Assembly (NCBI GenBank): GCA_905236615.1
Contig: CAJORC010000244.1
Location: 1-14,057, forward strand
Direction: 5' to 3'
DNA from: an uncultured Lachnospiraceae bacterium
GTDB taxonomy: Bacteria > Bacillota > Clostridia > Lachnospirales > Lachnospiraceae
Length of the DNA: 14,057 nucleotides
Below, one piece after another: positions 1 through 8,400 of the stretch. Each line of letters starts with the position of its first letter. Positions within the stretch are counted from its first letter, which is position 1. Under the pieces are notes generated by a model. It was not told the origin of the DNA and ran no database searches. It was given only the letters and a program-made list of their open reading frames with translations. The position numbers and the translations under genes were made by a program.

Positions 1-880
1 AACTCTGGTTGACAGGATCGTTCCCGGACGTATCCGCGATGAAGAGGAAGTAAAGAGACTTGAAGAAGAAAACGGTTATACAGATGTTCTTCTTGATGTT
101 GGTGAAGTATTCGGTGTCTGGTATATCGAAGGTCCCGAATGGCTTGAAGAGAAGCTTCCTTTCAAGAAGGCCGGACTTAACGTTCATGTAGTTCCTGAGG
201 TTGCACCTTATAAGAAGAGAAAGGTAAGGATCCTTAACGGAGCTCACACAGGATTTGTACTTGGAGCATACCTTGCGGGATTCAATATCGTTCGTGACTG
301 CATGCAGGATGAGACAGTTCACGGCTTCATGAACAAGATGCTTTATGATGAGGTAATCCCGGTACTTCCGCTTGACAGAAAAGACTGTGAGAATTTTGCG
401 GCAGCGGTAACAGACCGTTTCAACAATCCTTTTGTTGAGCATGCGCTCCTCAGCATCTCACTTAATTCAACCTCCAAATGGAGAGCAAGAAACATGCCTT
501 CATTCCTTGAATATGTTGAGAAGTTTAAGTCACTTCCGACATGCCTGACAATGAGTCTTGCAGCTTATATCGCTTTCTACAGCAACGATATCCAGAGCCG
601 CGGCGAAGGCGGTCTGGTATGCAGAAGACCTGACGGAACAGAATACACAGTTAATGATGATGCATGGGTTCTTGATTTCTATTATGAGAGAAAAGACACA
701 GACCTTGAAGATCTTGTAAAGGATGTTCTTTCAAATGAAAGAATGTGGGGTCAGAACTTAAGAAATATCGAAGGCCTTACGGAAGCAGTAATCGCAGACC
801 TTGCAATCATCAGAGGCGCAGGTGCTCTTGAAGCTTACAGAAGCTGCATCAATGCAGTTAAAGCAGTAAGGACAGCATAA
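1..880 (+). CDS. uxaB: Tagaturonate reductase (altronate oxidoreductase), 5'-truncated
   Basis: The gene enters from the left edge, with its first full codon at base 2; 292 codons remain of a family usually near 480 residues, so the N-terminal NAD-binding part lies mostly outside. It should catalyse NADH-dependent reduction of D-tagaturonate to D-altronate in the cytoplasm, the second step of galacturonate breakdown. The visible part opens with TLVDRIVPGR and contains K-x4-N-x2-H (Lys codon 221-223, Asn 236-238, His 245-247, in KVRILNGAH), the catalytic signature of the polyol-specific long-chain dehydrogenase/mannitol dehydrogenase family. Fructuronate reductase (UxuB) and mannitol dehydrogenase share this signature. 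The choice of UxaB rests on the closing sequence and on uxaA starting 18 bases downstream. The ATG at 302 is internal, since the reading frame is open from base 2. Confidence 0.93.
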   Translation, partial: TLVDRIVPGRIRDEEEVKRLEEENGYTDVLLDVGEVFGVWYIEGPEWLEEKLPFKKAGLNVHVVPEVAPYKKRKVRILNGAHTGFVLGAYLAGFNIVRDCMQDETVHGFMNKMLYDEVIPVLPLDRKDCENFAAAVTDRFNNPFVEHALLSISLNSTSKWRARNMPSFLEYVEKFKSLPTCLTMSLAAYIAFYSNDIQSRGEGGLVCRRPDGTEYTVNDDAWVLDFYYERKDTDLEDLVKDVLSNERMWGQNLRNIEGLTEAVIADLAIIRGAGALEAYRSCINAVKAVRTA

Positions 881-883
881 ATT

Positions 884-891
884 AAGAAGGA
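884..891 (+). promoter_or_regulatory. Ribosome binding site of uxaA
   Basis: AAGAAGGA lies seven bases before the uxaA ATG, inside the 18-base gap after uxaB. No room remains for a promoter or terminator, so the two genes are almost certainly co-transcribed. Confidence 0.8.
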
Positions 892-898
892 TTTTTCT

Positions 899-2422
899 AT
901 GAAAACGATAAAAATACATCCGCTTGACAATGTCGCAGTTGCTTTAGCCGACATTGAAGCGGGAGAGCTGATCAGTGACGGAGAAGTAAAGACCGCTGAA
1001 AAGATCTCCGGAGGACATAAGATAGCCCTTAAGGAAATAAAGAAGGGCGAGGACATAATTAAATACGGTAACGTGATCGCGAGAGCAAAATGCGACATAA
1101 AGCCGGGAACGTGGGTACATACCCATAATGCGGAGACCGAGCTTTGTGAAGGCGGCGATTATGAATATGATCATAAAGTTTATGAACTTCCGGATCTCAG
1201 CGGAAAAAGCTTTCAGGGTTATCTGAGAGCAGACGGCAGGGCAGCAGTCAGAAACGAGATCTGGATAATACCTACAGTCGGATGTGTAAACGGGGTTGCG
1301 GAGGAACTGGCAAAGCGAAACCGCTTCCTCGTCGGGGGTCTGGATAAAGCTCCGGGAATGGAAACGGATGAGAAGTACAGATCCGTAGACGGAATCTACA
1401 GTTTCACTCATCCCTTCGGATGTTCACAGCTCGGTGGAGATCTTGAGCAGACTAAAAAGCTTCTTGCTGATCTGGTTCATCATCCTAATGCCGGAGGAGT
1501 TCTGGTATTATCACTCGGATGTGAAAACCTCACTCTTGAAAGCTTTAAGGAAGCACTCGGAGATGATGCAAAAGACAGCGAAAGAGTTAAATTCCTTGTA
1601 TGTCAGGATGTAGAGGACGAGATTGAAGAGGGAAGCAGGCTCTTAAAAGAACTTGCGGATTATGCTTCAGGATTTGAAAGACAGGAGATAAGCGCTGACA
1701 AACTCATAATAGGAATGAAGTGCGGAGGCAGCGACGGTCTTTCGGGTATTACCGCAAATCCCACAGTGGGAAGATTTTCAGACAGACTTATCGCTTTGGG
1801 CGGAACGACTATTCTTACGGAAGTTCCGGAAATGTTCGGGGCAGAGAAGATACTGTTTTCGAGATGTGAAAATAAAGAGGTATTCGATAAGGCTGTAAAG
1901 ATGGTCGATGATTTCAAGAAATACTTTACCGACCACGGACAGGTGGTATACGAAAATCCGAGCCCGGGAAACAAAGCCGGCGGTATAACCACTCTGGAAG
2001 ACAAGTCATGCGGATGCGTGCAGAAGGGCGGAAGTGCCCAGATAGTAGATGTTCTGCCTTATGCCGGCAGGGTTGAAAAGAAGGGACTTAATCTTCTTTC
2101 GGGTCCCGGAAACGATCTGGTAAGTGCAACAGACCTTACGGCAGCAGGTGCACATATAATACTTTTCACGACGGGCAGGGGTACACCTTTCGGAGCACCG
2201 GCACCGACCATTAAGATCTCTACCAACTTAGGTCTTTATGAAAAGAAGAGCGGCTGGATAGATTTCAATGCGGGCACGGTGGCTGAAGGAACTGAGAGTC
2301 TTGATGAAGCGGGAGACAGACTTCTGGATTTTGTTCTGGAAACCGCATCGGGCAAGCAGACCGCCTCGGAGAAAAGAGGCTTTAGGGAAATATCTATCTT
2401 TAAAGACGGAGTTGTTCTTTAA
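899..2422 (+). CDS. uxaA: Altronate dehydratase
   Basis: This 507-residue protein is full length for the family (E. coli UxaA is about 495). It dehydrates D-altronate to 2-keto-3-deoxy-D-gluconate in the cytoplasm, directly after the UxaB step; family members are metal (iron/manganese) dependent. The N-terminal SAF-type domain (about residues 1-85) carries the typical strings HPLDNVAVALADI, GHKIAL and IKYG, ending at WVHTHN. The large C-terminal altronate/galactarate dehydratase domain begins around residue 105 with GYLRADGRAAVRNE. It contains VGCVN, the cysteine-rich KSCGCVQKGG segment, GLNLLSGPGNDLVS and TTGRGTPFGAP, all recognisable from the family. No signal peptide is present. The ATG is supported by a well-spaced Shine-Dalgarno site. 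Galactarate dehydratase shares the C-terminal domain, but the SAF domain and the uxaB neighbour favour UxaA. Confidence 0.96.
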   Translation: MKTIKIHPLDNVAVALADIEAGELISDGEVKTAEKISGGHKIALKEIKKGEDIIKYGNVIARAKCDIKPGTWVHTHNAETELCEGGDYEYDHKVYELPDLSGKSFQGYLRADGRAAVRNEIWIIPTVGCVNGVAEELAKRNRFLVGGLDKAPGMETDEKYRSVDGIYSFTHPFGCSQLGGDLEQTKKLLADLVHHPNAGGVLVLSLGCENLTLESFKEALGDDAKDSERVKFLVCQDVEDEIEEGSRLLKELADYASGFERQEISADKLIIGMKCGGSDGLSGITANPTVGRFSDRLIALGGTTILTEVPEMFGAEKILFSRCENKEVFDKAVKMVDDFKKYFTDHGQVVYENPSPGNKAGGITTLEDKSCGCVQKGGSAQIVDVLPYAGRVEKKGLNLLSGPGNDLVSATDLTAAGAHIILFTTGRGTPFGAPAPTIKISTNLGLYEKKSGWIDFNAGTVAEGTESLDEAGDRLLDFVLETASGKQTASEKRGFREISIFKDGVVL

Positions 2423-2438
2423 GCGGGGGGAACACGAA

Positions 2439-2465
2439 CGTGCGCCCGGGGATGACCGGGGCACG
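2439..2465 (+). promoter_or_regulatory. GC-rich hairpin between uxaA and the pectate lyase gene
   Basis: CGTGC pairs with GCACG and CCCGG with CCGGG around a six-base loop (2450-2455), with one bulged G at 2444, giving ten GC-rich base pairs. The block is much richer in G and C than the coding sequence around it. What follows is GAAAAGCAATT, not a T-run, so this is not a standard intrinsic terminator. It could be an mRNA processing or stability element that sets different expression of uxaBA and the lyase, or a protein-binding site. The role is inferred; only the pairing is seen. Confidence 0.45.
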
Positions 2466-2482
2466 GAAAAGCAATTATCCAT

Positions 2483-2489
2483 GGAGGAG
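2483..2489 (+). promoter_or_regulatory. Ribosome binding site of the pectate lyase gene
   Basis: GGAGGAG lies eight bases before the ATG at 2498. This strong site supports that start over the out-of-frame ATG at 2481, which has no Shine-Dalgarno sequence and reaches a stop after eleven codons. Confidence 0.85.
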
Positions 2490-2497
2490 ATTAAGGT

Positions 2498-5400
2498 ATG
2501 GGTAGCAGAAAATTGAGAAGAAGAATACTTTCAGTTATGCTTTCCGCAGCAATGACAATGTCACTGATGCCTGCAAATACGGCAATCGCTGATGAAATTG
2601 CTGAAAACAGTGAAAGTCTGGAAGCAGAAAGCTCAGATGTCGTAGAACTTGAAACTGCGGATGCAGAAGAAGTTGAGACACAGAGCGACAATGGAAAAGA
2701 AGAGAGCGGCAAAGAAGTAAATACCATCACCTTCGATGCGACAACACTTACGGCAGCTGCCGATAAGGAAAACATCGAAGACGGAACGAAATTTGCTGAC
2801 GGTTATTTTAAGGTAGACCTCAGGGAAGTGCCTGACGGTGAAGGTACTCTTGCAGGTTCCGTTACAAAGAGAACCAGTAAGACAACGGGAAATGTAACAG
2901 CAATAGAACTCAGTAAGTGGAGTTCGGCTGCGATAAAGTTTACGGTTAAGGGAGAAGCAGACTTAAAAGTAAATGCAGCTTCAACCGGAAGCAAGAATGC
3001 ATCTGCTTTTGCACTTGTTAAGATAGCTGATGACAAGACAGAAACAGTTGTAGAAAATAATGAGAAAAAGGATGTTGTAGAGACAACTGCTGCGACAGAG
3101 CTCACATATACAGCTCTCGAAGCCGGCGATTATGCACTTCTTTCACCTGTAAATGAAGAGTTAAACCGCGGTGCAAGAATCATAAGCATAGAAGTAAAGG
3201 AGACAACAGAGAGCGAAAGCGGAAAGGGTGATGAGGATTCCGCAAAAGACTATATCCTTGATGCAGCTGACCTTGAAACAGGCGAAAAGGAAAAGGGCAG
3301 CAGGGAGACAGCAGGAACGGATGATGCTTTTGAAGTTATCTATTACGGAACAGAAACAAAGAATTCTTCCGTAGATGAGAAGGCAAAGACTTTCGAGGAC
3401 GAATGGACTTCATCAAAGCGACTTAACTTCAGAAATGTAATGTCAACCTCACAGAATGCCATAAAGTTTACTGTAGCTGATAAGAGTACTGCAACAGTAT
3501 GGTGGATCTCATCATCAGCAACAGAAAGTGCTATAAGCATTTTAAGTGAAGACGGAAAGACAGTTGCAAGTTCAGAGAGCATTGCAGTAAAGGACGAAAT
3601 GGCTCCTGTAACAACTCTTGACATTCCCGAAGCAGGAACATATTACCTTGGAAATACAGGTGCCAATAACTATATCTTCAAGGTAAAGGTTCATGACAAT
3701 AACGGTTCAAGCTATGTTGATCCGGTAAAGGCATGGGCAGATGTTGCAGCTCCTTCCGTAAAATCTGCAGAGCAGACAGACGGAAATATCGTAGTAGGAG
3801 TTGACGCTGTAATTTCCGAGACTGAAGGCGGAGACAAGCTGGTTGTAAATATGACCGATGCTTCAGGAAATGTTATTGATTCACAGAAGACGATAAAAGA
3901 AGGTACAGAGTACAGCTTTACTTTTAAGCCTGAGTCAACCGGAAAATATTACTTCACAGCTGTTCTTTCAAGAGAAGGCGAAGAGGACAAGAGCGGCGAG
4001 ACAAGCGCTGCAGTTGATTTCGTACTTCCTCTGGGAATACCTGCAATCGCATCTGCTACAAATAAGGGAAGCGGATCGGTAGAAGTAAAGTATGGTGAAG
4101 TTGATGAGGCAACAGGATATCTTGTAGAAGCTTATCTTTCATCAGATCTGAGCAGTCCTGTTGACAGCATTACTAATGATGCTGAAACACTCAGCGCAAC
4201 CTTCAGCGGTCTTAAAATAGGAAGCGAATATACATTTAAGGCTTACGCTTTAAGAGGTGATGAAAAGTCAGAGGCTTCTTCCATCACTGCAACCGTTAAA
4301 AAGGAAGAAGAAGTAGAGTGGGGATTCACAACTTACGGAGCTTCAATTTCTACAACTAAGAACGGTTACGAAGGAAATGCAAATGACGGTGAAGTAACAG
4401 TCTTTTCAGAAGGCGGAGCAGGAAAGATCGTTCCCAATTCAACAGACGGACTTGCTTATTACTACACAACAGTTGATCCTAAGACAACAAACTTCACACT
4501 TGAAGCAAATGCTCATGTAAATAACTGGAAATACTCAAACGGTCAGGAAGGTTTCGGTATCATGGCTGCAGACTCAGTCGGCGAGTATGGCGACGGTGCA
4601 GATTTCTGGAACAACTCTTACATGGCTGTTTCAACAAAGGTTGAGTACAATTATGCAAACGGTGAAGTAACCGATGATTCAGAGTCTCCCAAGTATTCGA
4701 TGAGACTGGGTGTTGGTTCCATAGCAAGAACAGGTGTTGACGCCAAAGGTCTTGAAGAGCTTGCAAACGGAGCAACGATCCCTTCAGCATTTACAACAAA
4801 GACAACAACTCTTGAAACATCAGCACCTGAAGGCGGATATATCGGAGGCAAGAACTACAATATCGTTGGTAACTGCGAAAACGAAAGCAGCATGAGCCCG
4901 ATCACTATCAGTCATATTACTGATTTCAAGCTTAAGATTCAGAAGAACAACACAGGTTATTTTGTAAGTTATACAGATAAGAACGGAAAGACTACTACAA
5001 AGAAATACTATGATACAGAGGCATTGAGCCAGCTTGACAGCGATAAGGTTTATATCGGATTCTTTGCAGCAAGAAATGCCAACATTACTTTCAGCGACAT
5101 CAATTACACAACAGTTGCAAAGGATGATGATTCTGATGCAGAGGAAAGAGAGATCGTTTCGGTAACACCCGGTTATGAATTCCAGTCAGCTTCAACAGCC
5201 AACAGCTCAGATTACAAGATGACTTTCTGTGCTAACTGGAGAGGAACCGTTACTGTTCGCAACAGCTCAGGTTCAGTCGTTCTTAAGGACACGGTTTCTG
5301 TAGATGATGTAACGGCAGGCGGAAAAGTATCAAAGAATGTTCCCATCAGCATTGGTGTGAACTCATTCACAGCTACATTTGTACCCGATGCATCATGGGC

Positions 5401-8400
5401 TCCGGATGAATATACCGTTCTTTCGGATTACAGTGCAACAAATGTTTCACATTCAGTAACATGGAGAAGATATGGTCAGGCAGGACAGGCACTTTATGTT
5501 TCAGCAGATGGTACAGCTGCAGGTTCAGGAACATCAGATAATCCGCTTGATATTTATACAGCAGTAAAATATGCACAGCCCGGACAGACTATCGTCTTAA
5601 AGGATGGCAGATACAGACTTACAAAAGCGCTTAAGATCGAGCGTGGTGTTAACGGAACAGCTTCTGCTCCGATAAGCATGGTAGCAGAGAATCTTCCCGA
5701 CAGAAGAGATCCTTTCAATTCATCAGGAGTTATCATTGACTGCAGCAAAGTTGCAAAGTCATCGGGATTTATAATGGCAGGTGACTACTGGCAGTTCAAG
5801 GGCTTTGACGTAACAAAGTCATCTGACGGACAGAAGGGTATCCAGCTTTCAGGATCACACAATTTACTTGAAGATATCAATACTTATAAGAACGGAAACA
5901 CAGGTATACAGGTAAGCAGACTTTATGAGTCTGATACAACATGGGATGAGTGGCCTCAGTACAACACGATCCGTAACTGTACTTCATACCTTAACTCTGA
6001 TTCGGGTTATGAGGATGCAGACGGATTTGCAGCAAAGCTTACAGTAGGTGCAGGCAACGTATTTGACGGATGTATCGCAGCTTACAACGCTGATGACGGC
6101 TGGGATCTCTATGCAAAATCAGAGTCAGGACAGATCGGTCAGGTTGTTATACAGAACAGTATTGCTTACAAGAACGGATATGTTCTCCTGAAGAACGGTG
6201 CTCTTGACCTTGACGGAACAGAGACAGATGCAGGTAACGGTAACGGATTTAAGATGGGTGGAACATCTATCACAGGTTACCATACACTTAAGAACTCACT
6301 TGCTTTTGCAAACAAGGCAAAGGGATTTGATTCAAACAGCTGCCCTGATATCCAGCTTTATAACTCGGTAGCATTTGATAACGAAAGCTATAATGTTGCT
6401 TTCTATACAAAGAACGCAAATAATACAGATTTCCTTGCAGAAGGAATCATATCCTTCAGAAAGAAGTTTGAGGGAGTCAAGGATCAGTTACAGCCGGTAG
6501 GAAAACAGGATAGCTCTAAATATCTGAACGCTTCAACATTCCTTTATACAGAAGCCGGAGCTTCAGTTAACTCTGAGGGCGTGGCAGTAGAGGACAGCTG
6601 GTTCGTAAGTCTTGATACAGATGCAGCGATCAAGGGCGGAATCAGCAGAAGCTCCACAGGTAAGCTTGATACAAACGGATACCTTGAACTCAGCGAAGAA
6701 GGAAAAGCTCATGCCGCTGATACATATCTGGGCGGCACCGATTCAGGCAGCATCACAATCGGAGATGAGACTGACGGAACTGTTGACAGAGGTTCAAACG
6801 ACAGCTCTGACTCAGAAGGAGTTGAGTCTGATGATGCAGATTCAGCAGATTATAATGAATACGGACTCTGGATCGCAGATATCAAGGAAGAACTTACTTA
6901 TACAGGAAAAGCAGTTGAGCCTGATGTTCATGTTTACATGGGAACAAAGAGGCTTGAAGAAGGAACTGATTATGCTATAAGCTTCAGGAACAATAAAGAG
7001 GCTTATATTGCAGGCGACAGTGCTTACAGCTCAGCAAAAGCTCCTACGATAGTAGTTACAGGTAAGGGAACATACAAGGGCAAGTATACAAAGGAATTCG
7101 ATATCAGCCCTAAGAGCATTGCTTCTGATGATATCGCAGTTGAGGAACCGGTAGAATATGCTAACGGCAAGGTAAGAAAACTTGCTCCGGCAGTTACTTA
7201 TAACGGAAAGAATCTTAAAGCAGGAACTGATTACACACTGGAATACACATCTGCCGGTGATTACAGCGCAGCAGGAAGCTATGATATCCTTATGGCTGCA
7301 GTAGCAGGCGGAAACTTTACCGGAAGCAGAGTCGTAACTGAAACTCTTCTTGATAAGAACGACAAGACACACGTTATGATGAAGAAGGCAAAGATTTCAT
7401 CTGTAAAGACACAGTACTATACAGGAAGCGAGATCAAGCCTGAAATTACAGTAAGCTATAAGGGTACAGCACTTAGCGAAGGTGCAGATTACACAGTAAC
7501 TTACGGAAACAACGTTCAGATCGGAACAGCAACAGTTACAATTAAGGGAACAGGAAGCAGATTCGTCGGAACAAAGGTAAAGAAATTCAAGATCAAGGGC
7601 GGAAGGATTTCAAGAGCTACCGTTTCAATCGACGGAATGACTTACAGCACAACGAATCCTGCAACTTACAAGGGCAGCGCGATCACCTTTGGTGCACTTA
7701 AAGTTTTTGTTAACGGAAATAAGCTTAAAAAGGATAAAGATTATAAGCTCATCTACAAGGGTAACAGCAAAGCAGGAACTGCAAGCGTAAAGATCAAGGG
7801 TATCAAGGATTACAGCGGCTCTATAGTTGAGAAGTTTAAGATCAATGCTTATGATATTGAAAAGGATACTGACAAGATCGTAGGCGGCAGCATAGATGAA
7901 GTTGACGCTCAGGGAATATCAACAGTATCTGCATCATACACAATGCATGGAACAAGACCTGAACTTATTCTTACAATTGACGGACATACAATGGTCAAGG
8001 ATAAGGATTACAGATTAAGATTTAAGAACAACACCAAGATTGCATCTTCTTCTGAGGCAAAGGCTCCTACAGCCATCATCAAGGGTATAAACGGCCTTAA
8101 GGGATCTATCGAGGTTAAGTTCACGATCAATCCTACAAATATCGCTGATTACATGAATGGTGTTACCGATAAGGGAATTGAGTTTAAGGCTAATGATGTA
8201 TATTACAGAAAGAATGCAAAACTCAGCAGCTACAAGACAAAGATCGTAGTTAAGGATGAGAGAGGCAATGCACTCAGCAGCTTAAAGGATTATAAAGTTG
8301 AATACTTCCTTAATAAGGCTGACAATGAGCATTCCTTCAAGACACTTGGCAATGCAAAGAACCTTGTAGTAAGCGGAGACAGCATAATTGCAAGGATCAG

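Noticed and set aside
944..1411. 155-codon open frame on the minus strand opposite uxaA
   Set aside because: It lies wholly within a confidently identified gene, has no recognisable protein motif, and is explained as a shadow of the coding strand.
2481..2516. Short frame MEEIKVWVAEN overlapping the lyase start, possible leader peptide
   Set aside because: It has no Shine-Dalgarno site of its own; its bases contain the ribosome binding site of the lyase gene.
6612..6980. 122-codon plus-strand frame inside the lyase gene
   Set aside because: It is out of frame with the lyase over the linker and first repeat, without motifs or a ribosome binding site.
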